A DNA stretch of 19,470 nucleotides from an uncultured Prevotella sp. GTDB lineage: Bacteria > Bacteroidota > Bacteroidia > Bacteroidales > Bacteroidaceae. The stretch lies in contig CALFIY010000035.1 in assembly GCA_937877595.1 (NCBI GenBank), positions 1 through 19,470 of the forward strand, written 5' to 3'. Position numbers and translations under genes: made by a program. A model generated the notes under the pieces. The model ran no database searches. It was given only the letters and a program-made list of their open reading frames with translations, and had not been told where the DNA came from. Shown piece after piece: positions 7,852 to 14,241 of the stretch. Position 1 is the first letter of the stretch. Every line of letters starts with the position of its first letter.

Positions 7852-7859
7852 CAAAATTA
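7852..7859 (-). promoter_or_regulatory. promoter element for the dut operon
   Basis: On the minus strand this reads TAATTTTG, a match to TAnnTTTG. No clear TTG occurs 19 nt upstream. It lies 57 nt before the dut start codon, leaving a leader of roughly 50 nt. Confidence 0.55.
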
Positions 7860-7944
7860 CGTATTTCCACAGAATTCGCCATCTTTTTTTTATGGAAAAG
7901 TGGTAATAGAAAAGCCTTTTTTCTCTTTTTTATGAAATAATTAC

Positions 7945-7952
7945 TAACTTTG
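7945..7952 (+). promoter_or_regulatory. promoter element for tRNA-Arg
   Basis: TAACTTTG matches TAnnTTTG and lies 21 nt before the mature tRNA 5' end. The upstream region is T-rich and has no clear TTG box. Confidence 0.6.
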
Positions 7953-7973
7953 CATCCGCTTCCGGCACGCTGC

Positions 7974-8045
7974 GCCCTTGTAGTTCAATGGATAGAACAC
8001 GGCTCTCCTAAAGCTGAAATATGGGTTCGATTCCCATCGGGGGTA
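7974..8045 (+). tRNA. tRNA-Arg, anticodon CCU
   Basis: This 72-nt cloverleaf decodes AGG. The acceptor arm pairs GCCCTTG (7974-7980) with CGGGGGT (8038-8044), with A8045 as discriminator; G1-T72 and two internal G-T pairs make it slightly irregular. The D arm is GTTC/GAAC. The anticodon stem CGGCT/AGCTG encloses loop CTCCTAA, giving anticodon CCT. The T arm ATGGG/CCCAT encloses TTCGATT. The CCA end is not encoded. No terminator is visible before the GT4 gene 80 nt downstream, so read-through transcription is possible. Confidence 0.93.
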
Positions 8046-8053
8046 CTTGCCGC

Positions 8054-8112
8054 AGAGGTGAGTAGCAAGGGGTGAGAGGTGAGTAGCAAGAAGCAAGAGG
8101 TGAGAGATAAGA
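8054..8112 (+). repeat. 21-bp purine-rich tandem repeat between tRNA-Arg and GT4
   Basis: AGAGGTGAGTAGCAAG occurs perfectly at 8054-8069 and 8075-8090. A diverged third copy starting AGAGGTGAG lies at 8096-8112. Copies start 21 bp apart. The stretch is almost free of pyrimidines other than T and has no coding content. Confidence 0.85.
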
Positions 8113-8125
8113 CTTAAGGATACTG

Positions 8126-9379
8126 ATGCGAGTACTTATTGTCAACACCAGCGAGTGTAGCGGTGGCGCTGCCGTGGCAGCCCGCCGACTGATGCGCGCC
8201 CTCAACAACAACGGCGTGAAGGCAAGGATGCTGGTGCGCGACAAACAGAGCGACGATCCGAACATTATCTCACTGCCACAAACGTGGCTCCTTCAGCGGC
8301 ACTTTCTCTGGGAACGTCTTGTAATCTGGTTTAGGATGCTATTCCGCTATAAGCATGTTTTCGATGTGGACATAGCAAATTCAGGCATTGACATAACAAG
8401 GCTTCGTGAGTTCAAGGAAGCCGACATCATCCATCTTCACTGGGTAAATCAGGGTATGCTCTCTCTGAAAAGCATACGCAAAATTCTCGACAGCGGCAAG
8501 CGCGTTGTCTGGACGATGCACGACGCATGGCCCGCCACTGGCATCTGCCACATCACGTTCGACTGCCGTCGCTTTGAGACGATGTGCCAATGCTGTCCGC
8601 GACTTCCCTATAATTCTCCGACCGACATGGCCAACAAGACATGGCAGCGCAAGAGCCGCATGCTCAATGGCCGGCACATAACGTTTGTCGCCTGCAGCGA
8701 ATGGCTTGCCGGCGAAGCCAGGAAGAGCGGTCTGCTGAAAGGACAGAAGATTGTCAGTATCCCCAACGCCATTGACACCCGCATCTACTCCGCCGGCGAC
8801 AAGTCGGCGGCCAGGGCAGCACTGCAGTTGCCAACAGACCGCAGACTGATACTCTTCGTGTCGCAGTATGCCGACAATCCATATAAGGGAATGCAGTATC
8901 TTGCCGATGCCTGCCAACTGATGGTGAGGGAAAATCCCGAGATGGCAGACAACACGGCAGTGGCAGTAATCGGCGGACACTCCGAGGAGATTGTCTCCGC
9001 ACTTCCTTTCAAGGCCTTCCCACTTGGATATATCAACGACGAGCGCCGCATGGCAGAGGCATACCGCGCTGCCGACGTCTTCGTACTTCCCTCGCTGTCG
9101 GAAAATCTTCCCAACACCATAATGGAAGCCATGGCATGCGGAGTGCCCTGCGTGGGATTCCGCGTTGGCGGTATTCCCGAGGAGATAGACCATCTGTCTA
9201 CCGGCTACGTTGCCGACTATCGCGACGCCGCTGACCTGGCACGAGGCATAAGGTGGGTGCTCAGCGAAGCCGACGGCGAGGCAATAGCGAAAGCATGCGT
9301 CAGCAAGGTTTTCCACCACTACTCACAGCAGGCAGTGGCAAGAAAACACATTGAGGTGTACGAAACTGCCAAGAAATGA
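8126..9379 (+). CDS. glycosyltransferase family 4
   Basis: This 417-residue GT-B enzyme is a retaining transferase that uses nucleotide-sugar donors and is probably involved in LPS O-antigen or capsule assembly. The N-terminal domain has VLIVNTSECSGGAAVAARRL (3-22) and HDAWPATGICH (132-142). The donor domain includes ILFVSQYADNPYKGMQYL (242-259) and the E-x7-E motif SENLPNTIMEAMACGVP (325-341, E326 and E334). A cysteine cluster (C141, C147, C154, C156, C157) lies in the DC-x6-C-x-CCP pattern seen in some GT4 enzymes of this phylum. The start at 8126 follows a noncoding repeat and gives the family N-terminus. It overlaps the GT2 gene by ATGA. Donor and acceptor cannot be predicted. Confidence 0.92.
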   Translation: MRVLIVNTSECSGGAAVAARRLMRALNNNGVKARMLVRDKQSDDPNIISLPQTWLLQRHFLWERLVIWFRMLFRYKHVFDVDIANSGIDITRLREFKEADIIHLHWVNQGMLSLKSIRKILDSGKRVVWTMHDAWPATGICHITFDCRRFETMCQCCPRLPYNSPTDMANKTWQRKSRMLNGRHITFVACSEWLAGEARKSGLLKGQKIVSIPNAIDTRIYSAGDKSAARAALQLPTDRRLILFVSQYADNPYKGMQYLADACQLMVRENPEMADNTAVAVIGGHSEEIVSALPFKAFPLGYINDERRMAEAYRAADVFVLPSLSENLPNTIMEAMACGVPCVGFRVGGIPEEIDHLSTGYVADYRDAADLARGIRWVLSEADGEAIAKACVSKVFHHYSQQAVARKHIEVYETAKK

Positions 9380-10146
9380 CTATCAGCATTATCACCGTGA
9401 CATACAATGCCGCCGGCGTGATTGGCAGCACTCTCGACAGCGTGGGCAGTCAGACCTACGGTGACATTGAGCATCTCATCATCGACGGTGCCTCGACCGA
9501 CGGCACTCTCGACGCCGTCTACAAGTATCGCGACGCTGCCCGATACGCCGTCGGCGTCTTCTCCGAGCCAGACCACGGCATCTACGACGCCATGAACAAA
9601 GGCATGGCACGCGCCACGGGCGACTATGTGGTATTCCTCAATGCCGGCGACACTTTCCACGCTGCCGACACGCTCCAGACCATAGCAGACACCGCCATGC
9701 AGTGGCGCGACGCGGCCAAGGGATTTCCCGCCGTTGTCTATGGCGATACTGCCGTTGTCGATTCCGACCACAAATTCATGCATCTGCGCAAACACCGCCC
9801 TCCGCGGCAGTTGTCATGGCGCTCGTTCCGACAGGGAATGCTCGTTTGCCATCAGGCATTCTACGCACGCACGGACATCGCAAAGGCCACGGCCTACGAT
9901 CTGAAGTACCGCTATTCTGCCGACGTGGACTGGTGCATTCGCGTAATGAAAGAGGCCGAACGCCAAAACCTGCCTCTTGTCGACACACATGCCATAATAG
10001 CCAACTTCGAGCACGGCGGAAACACCACACAGCACCATACGGAATCGCTGCGCGAGCGATTTGCCGTGATGCGCCGTCACTACGGTCTGCCAACGACACT
10101 CGCCATGCATGCCTGGTTTGTTGTGCGAGCCGTCATACGCCGATAG
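9376..10146 (+). CDS. glycosyltransferase family 2
   Basis: This 256-residue GT-A enzyme is an inverting transferase. It has SIITVTYNAAGVIGSTLDSV (4-23), the nucleotide-binding IIDGASTDGT (35-44), SEPDHGIYDAMNKG (63-76), and LNAGD (88-92) in the place of the metal-binding DxD motif. ADVDW (182-186) supplies the probable catalytic-base region. It resembles the WcaA-type branch in which NAGD replaces DxD. The ATG overlaps the GT4 stop (9376-9379), so the two enzymes are translationally coupled and probably add successive sugars to one glycan. There are no transmembrane segments, so it is cytoplasmic or peripheral. Confidence 0.92.
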   Translation: MTISIITVTYNAAGVIGSTLDSVGSQTYGDIEHLIIDGASTDGTLDAVYKYRDAARYAVGVFSEPDHGIYDAMNKGMARATGDYVVFLNAGDTFHAADTLQTIADTAMQWRDAAKGFPAVVYGDTAVVDSDHKFMHLRKHRPPRQLSWRSFRQGMLVCHQAFYARTDIAKATAYDLKYRYSADVDWCIRVMKEAERQNLPLVDTHAIIANFEHGGNTTQHHTESLRERFAVMRRHYGLPTTLAMHAWFVVRAVIRR

Positions 10147-10165
10147 CCATCCGCTACATGCCCGT

Positions 10166-10192
10166 TTTTTCTCTGCAAAAAGCAAAGAAAAA
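10166..10192 (+). terminator. possible weak terminator after the GT4-GT2 pair
   Basis: TTTTTCTCTGC (10166-10176) can pair with GCAAAGAAAAA (10182-10192) with one mismatch. It is AT-rich and followed by GACGTTTTCC. It is the only hairpin candidate between the GT2 stop and the prfB promoter. Confidence 0.35.
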
Positions 10193-10226
10193 GACGTTTT
10201 CCTTTCGCTTTCTTTCACTTATTTCG

Positions 10227-10234
10227 TAATTTTG
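10227..10234 (+). promoter_or_regulatory. promoter element for prfB
   Basis: TAATTTTG matches TAnnTTTG, 45 nt before the prfB ATG. No clear TTG box at the usual spacing. Confidence 0.6.
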
Positions 10235-10278
10235 CCACCCAGGCGGCGAAAAGCATTTGCAGCCTGAGCAGGACATAT

Positions 10279-11400
10279 ATGATTACAAGCGATCAACTGA
10301 AAGATATTCTCGAACGTGCCGACAAACTGAAGCACTATCTTAAGATTGACGAGAAGAAAATAGAGTACGAAGAGGAAGACCTTCGTACACAAGCCCCCGA
10401 CTTTTGGCAAGACCAGAAACGCGCCGAAGAGCAGATGAAAAAGGTGAAAGGCATCAAGAAATGGCTCGATGGCTATGCCGCCGTGCGCACTGCTGCCGAC
10501 GAGTTGCAACTGGCTTTTGACTTCTACAAGGAAGACATGGTGACAGAAGAGGAGGTAGACGACGACTACCGAAAAGCCCTTGACGCCATCGAAGCGCTCG
10601 AACTGAAGAACATGCTGCGCCAGAAGGAAGACCCAATGGATGCCGTACTGAAAATCAACTCAGGTGCCGGCGGCACCGAAAGCCAAGACTGGGCCGAGAT
10701 GCTGATGCGCATGTATCAGCGCTGGGCTGAAGCCCACGGCCACAAGGTGAGCATCTCCAACCTGCAAGACGGCGACGAGGCTGGCATCAAGAGCGTCACC
10801 ATGCAGATAGAAGGCGGCGAATATGCATACGGTTATCTCAAGTCGGAAAACGGTGTTCACCGTCTGGTACGCGTCAGTCCATATAATGCACAAGGCAAAC
10901 GCATGACAAGTTTTGCCTCTGTATTCGTCTCACCGCTCGTCGACGATACCATAGAAGTGTATGTAGATCCGGCAAAACTCTCTTGGGACACATTCCGTTC
11001 AAGCGGCGCCGGCGGCCAAAACGTTAACAAGGTGGAGAGCGGCGTAAGACTGCGATACTGGTACACCGATCCCGACACTGGGGAAGAAGAGGAAATTCTT
11101 ATAGAGAACACTGAGACACGCGACCAGCCTAAAAACAAGGAGCGCGCACTCGCGCTGCTCCGCTCACAACTCTACGACCGTGCCATGCAAAAGCGTCTCG
11201 AGGCACAGGCAAAGATAGAGGCCGGAAAGAAAAAGATAGAATGGGGCTCGCAAATACGCTCCTACGTTTTCGACGACCGCCGCGTGAAGGACCACCGCAC
11301 CAACTATCAGACGTCGGACGTCGATGGCGTGATGGACGGCAAGATTGACGAATTCATCAAGGCCTATCTCATGGAATTCCCCGTCAATGACGACAACTGA
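10279..11400 (+). CDS. prfB: peptide chain release factor 2
   Basis: This 373-residue class I release factor recognises UGA and UAA and triggers peptide release on the ribosome. The catalytic GGQ is at 245-247 within SSGAGGQNVNKVESGVRLRY. The stop-codon-reading loop reads VRVSPYNAQGKRMTSFASVFV, where SPY (200-202) stands in for the E. coli SPF. The N-terminal helical domain and the C-terminal RSYVFDDRRVKDHR segment are normal for RF2. The gene is one uninterrupted frame. Around codons 20-24, YLKID aligns with the E. coli YL-DYD region where the programmed +1 frameshift occurs, but no in-frame stop is present. It heads a group with the small membrane protein and the CYTH protein. Confidence 0.95.
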   Translation: MITSDQLKDILERADKLKHYLKIDEKKIEYEEEDLRTQAPDFWQDQKRAEEQMKKVKGIKKWLDGYAAVRTAADELQLAFDFYKEDMVTEEEVDDDYRKALDAIEALELKNMLRQKEDPMDAVLKINSGAGGTESQDWAEMLMRMYQRWAEAHGHKVSISNLQDGDEAGIKSVTMQIEGGEYAYGYLKSENGVHRLVRVSPYNAQGKRMTSFASVFVSPLVDDTIEVYVDPAKLSWDTFRSSGAGGQNVNKVESGVRLRYWYTDPDTGEEEEILIENTETRDQPKNKERALALLRSQLYDRAMQKRLEAQAKIEAGKKKIEWGSQIRSYVFDDRRVKDHRTNYQTSDVDGVMDGKIDEFIKAYLMEFPVNDDN

Positions 11401-11434
11401 ACCAATAAAAAAATAAAGCAATCTTTTAACAACT

Positions 11435-11578
11435 ATGAGCAAGAAGACTACAGCCAAGCGCGTGGCTTGGCAGAAAAAGCAGGAAGAACACGGAAAGAAC
11501 ATTGTAAAGTGGATTTTTGGCGGTCTCATCGTACTTGCCATCGTCTATCTGTTCTGGGCTGTTTCAATGATGTCCTGA
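11435..11578 (+). CDS. small single-pass membrane protein (47 aa)
   Basis: A short open frame starts MSKKTTAKRVAWQKKQEEHG and ends in a hydrophobic helix, roughly residues 24-43 (IVKWIFGGLIVLAIVYLFWA). The N-terminus is strongly basic, so an N-in orientation is predicted. It sits 34 nt after prfB, and its TGA shares one base with the ATG of the CYTH gene (TGATG at 11576-11580), which supports real, coupled translation. I recall similar unnamed proteins in the same position in related genomes but cannot verify this. Function is unknown. Confidence 0.75.
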   Translation: MSKKTTAKRVAWQKKQEEHGKNIVKWIFGGLIVLAIVYLFWAVSMMS

Positions 11579-12075
11579 TGGCCATTGAGATAGAACGCAA
11601 ATTTCTCGTTAAGGACAACTCCTACAGGCAGTTGTCCTTTTCGCACAGCCACATACAGCAGGGCTACATCTGTAGCGAGCGCGGCCGCACCGTGCGCATC
11701 CGCATCCGCGACAACCAGGGCTTTGTCACCATCAAGGGGCCGTCGCAGGACGGTGGACTGTCGCGCTACGAGTTTGAGCAGTCCATTCCGCTTGACGATG
11801 CACGCCATCTGCTTGCTCTCTGCGAGCCTGGTCTTGTCGACAAGACCCGCTGGCTCGTCAGGAGCGGCAATTACGTCTTTGAAATTGACGAATTTCATGG
11901 CGACAACGACGGACTGGTGATGGCCGAAGTGGAACTGCAGTCAGCAGACGATGAGCCGGAAATGCCACATTTCATCGGGCGCGAAGTAACCGGCGACCGC
12001 CGTTTCTACAACAGCCACCTGCGCGCCAATCCCTACAAAAACTGGAAATCAGAGGCTCCCTCGCCTATCGTCTGA
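11578..12075 (+). CDS. CYTH domain (triphosphate tunnel metalloenzyme) protein
   Basis: This 165-residue protein carries the signature ExExK as EIERK (4-8). Charged residues that line the tunnel of CYTH proteins follow: R40 and R42 in RTVRIRIR, K53 in TIKGPS, E65 and E67 in RYEFEQ, R91, E102/D104, and E117/E119 in MAEVELQ. Bacterial members hydrolyse inorganic triphosphate or other organic triphosphates; which one applies here is not deducible. The frame is open further upstream to 11467, but that extension overlaps the small membrane protein and lacks the family N-terminus, so the ATG at 11578 is preferred. Its 3' end overlaps the convergent VanZ gene by 11 nt. Confidence 0.92.
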   Translation: MAIEIERKFLVKDNSYRQLSFSHSHIQQGYICSERGRTVRIRIRDNQGFVTIKGPSQDGGLSRYEFEQSIPLDDARHLLALCEPGLVDKTRWLVRSGNYVFEIDEFHGDNDGLVMAEVELQSADDEPEMPHFIGREVTGDRRFYNSHLRANPYKNWKSEAPSPIV

Positions 12076-12457
12076 ACTTGTAGAACCAGAAGGAAAGGCC
12101 CACGATGATTGCCAGCGTTGCTCCAATGCTGTTGGCAAGCAAGTCGAACCAGTCTCCATTGCGGTTTGTGGTGCCGTAGGCTTGCATAAGTTCCAGCACG
12201 CCACTCATTACTATCGGCATAAACCATCCCCAGAAGCCCAGTTTCTCCCAGTCAACGATATTGTGTTGACGCAGATACTCTATCCATATCACGCTGCACG
12301 TGCCGCCATACATCAGCACGTGTACCCACTTGTCTATCAGCGGCACGTCGTTTAGTTCTGTCTCGGGCGGCTGAAAGAGAAGCGACAGATACCAGATCGC
12401 TGCAATGCAAAGCAACGACAGCGGATATTTTCTGATGTATTCCAAAACCTTTTGCAT
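12065..12457 (-). CDS. VanZ family membrane protein
   Basis: This 130-residue protein has about four hydrophobic segments (roughly 12-28, 47-60, 74-90 and 108-126). VanZ-type motifs are IDKWVHVLMYGG (41-52) and ELMQAYGTTNRNGDWFDLLANSIGA (89-113), with conserved D42, H46, D102, D105 and N109. VanZ itself gives low-level teicoplanin resistance by an unclear mechanism, but small VanZ-like proteins in Bacteroidota are common and of unknown function, so no resistance is implied. It is monocistronic, with a promoter element at 12500-12507 on its strand. Confidence 0.88.
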   Translation of the reverse strand: MQKVLEYIRKYPLSLLCIAAIWYLSLLFQPPETELNDVPLIDKWVHVLMYGGTCSVIWIEYLRQHNIVDWEKLGFWGWFMPIVMSGVLELMQAYGTTNRNGDWFDLLANSIGATLAIIVGLSFWFYKFRR

Positions 12458-12499
12458 GTTATATTCTGTTCACAGAGCCTACTTCGGAAATTACAGGTG

Positions 12500-12507
12500 C
12501 AAAATTA
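12500..12507 (-). promoter_or_regulatory. promoter element for the VanZ gene
   Basis: On the minus strand this reads TAATTTTG, matching TAnnTTTG, 42 nt before the VanZ start codon. No TTG box at standard spacing. Confidence 0.5.
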
Positions 12508-12621
12508 CAAGATTTTAGTTTATTAAGACCAGAACATGCGGCATTTTTGCACCACAAACGGGTAGAAAATGTCATTTTTAACTATACTACGTATGTGACA
12601 CGCCTCAACGGATGAAAAAAA

Positions 12622-12657
12622 TAATGCGAGCGCCATGGATTACTGGTGCTCGCATTA
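12622..12657. terminator. strong orphan hairpin flanked by A- and T-runs
   Basis: A 13-bp stem, TAATGCGAGCGCC (12622-12634) with GGTGCTCGCATTA (12645-12657), has one G-T pair and a 10-nt loop. AAAAAAA precedes it and ATTTTT follows, so it looks like a bidirectional intrinsic terminator. It lies between two divergent genes, where no annotated transcript ends. Confidence 0.7.
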
Positions 12658-12696
12658 ATTTTTCCCGTTATTTCGCCCCGTTTTCTATTTATTTCG

Positions 12697-12704
12697 TACT
12701 TTTG
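12697..12704 (+). promoter_or_regulatory. promoter element for the NSS transporter operon
   Basis: TACTTTTG matches TAnnTTTG. It lies 21 nt before the ATG of the first transporter, giving a very short leader. Confidence 0.6.
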
Positions 12705-12724
12705 CAGGCTGAAAAGTAACAGTT

Positions 12725-14092
12725 ATGTCGGAAAGAGCGAATTTTGGCAGCAAACTTGGCGTAATTCTTGCCACGGCAGGCTCTGCTGTTGGCCTTGGCA
12801 ATGTATGGCGCTTCCCATACATGGCTGGCGAGAACGGCGGCGCCGTATTCATTATTATATATATTGTGTGTGTACTGCTGCTCGGCATCCCCTGCATGAT
12901 CAGCGAGTTTATCGTGGGGCGCCATGGCGCAGCCAACACGGCACGCGCCTATCGCCGCATGTCGGGCGACGGTGTCTGGTCGCTTATAGGCTACATGGGT
13001 GTGCTTACAGGCTTTCTCATCACAGGCTATTACGCCGTGGTATCAGGCTGGTGCCTGCAGTATATATGGGCATCGCTGATAGGCCACCTGCAGGGAGACC
13101 CAGAATATTTCAGGCAGTATTTCGCAGAACTCTCCACAGATCCCGTGAAGCCCGTGTTATGGACCGTGGTAATCCTTGGCTTAGCCTATCTCATCATAGA
13201 GCACGGTGTGCGCAGCGGTATAGAGCGCGCCTCTAAGTTGATGATGCCCACGCTGTTATTTCTGCTGTTCGTCATCGTAGCGGCATCGTGCATGTTGCCT
13301 GGTGCAGAGCGCGGCATAGAGTTTTTGTTCAAGCCCGACATGAGCAAACTTACGAGCGACGTGTTTCTCGGCGCTCTTGGTCAGAGTTTCTACTCACTCA
13401 GCATAGCGATGGGATGTCTGTGTACTTACGCCAGTTATTTCTCGCGGCAGACAAATCTCACCACTTCCGCTGTTCAGATTGGCATCATCGACTCTTTGGT
13501 TGCCATTCTTGCCGGTCTGATGATTTTCCCTGCAGCGTTTTCCGTCGGCGTAAGCCCCGATTCCGGCCCCTCGCTTATTTTCATCACGCTGCCCAATGTT
13601 TTCCAGCAGGCCTTTAGCGGCGTGCCCGTCGTGGGTTATGTCATCTCGCTGCTTTTCTTCATCCTGTTGTCGCTGGCAGCACTGACGTCGCTGATGTCTC
13701 TACACGAGGTGAGCACGGCCTTCTGTCAGGAAGAACTCAACGTTTCGCGCCGCCGCGCAGCCCTTATCGTTACTGTTGCCACGTGTGTCGTTGGTGCGTT
13801 CTGCTCACTTTCGCTTGGCGCTGTCGGCGGGCTTACTTTTTTCGGCAAGAGCCTTTTCGACTGGTTTGATTTCGTCACGGGCCAGATATTCCTGCCTGTT
13901 GTGGGCTTCCTTACCTGCATTTTCATTGGCTGGTTTGTTCCCCACAAGGTGGTGCGCGACGAGTTTACCAACTGGGGCACTCTGCGTAGTCTGTGGTACA
14001 CTCGCTGTTTCCACTGCTATCTGTTTCTCGTGAAGTATGTCTGTCCCCTTGCCATCCTGTTTATTTTCCTGCATCAGTTTGGAGCCGTTTAG
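12725..14092 (+). CDS. sodium-dependent NSS (SLC6-type) transporter, paralog 1
   Basis: This 455-residue inner-membrane symporter has the LeuT fold and about 11 transmembrane helices, a common length for bacterial members such as MhsT. TM1 carries LATAGSAVGLGNVWRFPYMA (15-34), the unwound Na+ and substrate segment. TM3 carries GYYAVVSGW, with the pocket Tyr equivalent to LeuT Y108. TM6 carries ALGQSFYSLSIAMG (217-230), and TM8 carries AALTSLMSLHE. The family takes up amino acids or related amines with Na+; this substrate is unknown. Pocket residues in TM6 differ from those of the adjacent paralog. It has its own promoter, and the second copy starts 149 nt downstream. Confidence 0.95.
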   Translation: MSERANFGSKLGVILATAGSAVGLGNVWRFPYMAGENGGAVFIIIYIVCVLLLGIPCMISEFIVGRHGAANTARAYRRMSGDGVWSLIGYMGVLTGFLITGYYAVVSGWCLQYIWASLIGHLQGDPEYFRQYFAELSTDPVKPVLWTVVILGLAYLIIEHGVRSGIERASKLMMPTLLFLLFVIVAASCMLPGAERGIEFLFKPDMSKLTSDVFLGALGQSFYSLSIAMGCLCTYASYFSRQTNLTTSAVQIGIIDSLVAILAGLMIFPAAFSVGVSPDSGPSLIFITLPNVFQQAFSGVPVVGYVISLLFFILLSLAALTSLMSLHEVSTAFCQEELNVSRRRAALIVTVATCVVGAFCSLSLGAVGGLTFFGKSLFDWFDFVTGQIFLPVVGFLTCIFIGWFVPHKVVRDEFTNWGTLRSLWYTRCFHCYLFLVKYVCPLAILFIFLHQFGAV

Positions 14093-14154
14093 TAATTCAT
14101 AATTTATTTTTTTTCGACAAATAAGACAACTAACGACAACATTTAATGGTTCGC

Positions 14155-14184
14155 TCGGCTTTGCCGCTTTGACCTCGGTCAAAG
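14155..14184 (+). repeat. pair of short hairpins upstream of the second transporter
   Basis: CGGC-TTT-GCCG (14155-14165) is followed at once by CTTTGACC (14167-14174) paired with GGTCAAAG (14177-14184) around TC. No T-run follows. They immediately precede a 21-bp tandem repeat, and together they look like a compact intergenic repeat element. Confidence 0.55.
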
Positions 14185-14185
14185 A

Positions 14186-14235
14186 ACGGTCAATGGTCAA
14201 TAATCAACGGTCAATGGTCAATAATCAACGGTCAA
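14186..14235 (+). repeat. 21-bp tandem repeat between the two transporters
   Basis: The 21-mer starting ACGGTCAATGGTCAATAATC is present exactly at 14186-14206 and 14207-14227, with a third partial copy ACGGTCAA at 14228-14235. Within each unit GGTCAA is itself repeated. The array runs to 6 nt before the ATG at 14242, so it occupies the ribosome-binding region. Confidence 0.9.
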
Positions 14236-14241
14236 CTACCC

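Noticed and set aside
7974..8045. tRNA-Arg as an occupied integration site
   Set aside because: I found no second copy of the tRNA 3' end within the window and no integrase gene nearby, so an att site cannot be supported.
8381..9319. A 312-codon minus-strand frame antisense to the GT4 gene
   Set aside because: It lies wholly inside a well-supported GT4 gene and its translation resembles no family I know; it is a codon-bias shadow.
12065..12457. Glycopeptide resistance gene vanZ
   Set aside because: Small VanZ-family proteins are widespread in Bacteroidota without van clusters; no other van gene is present, so only the family name is justified.
14186..14235. CRISPR array
   Set aside because: Repeat units are directly abutting with no unique spacers, and no cas genes are present. 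The same applies to the arrays at 1-56 and 8054-8112.
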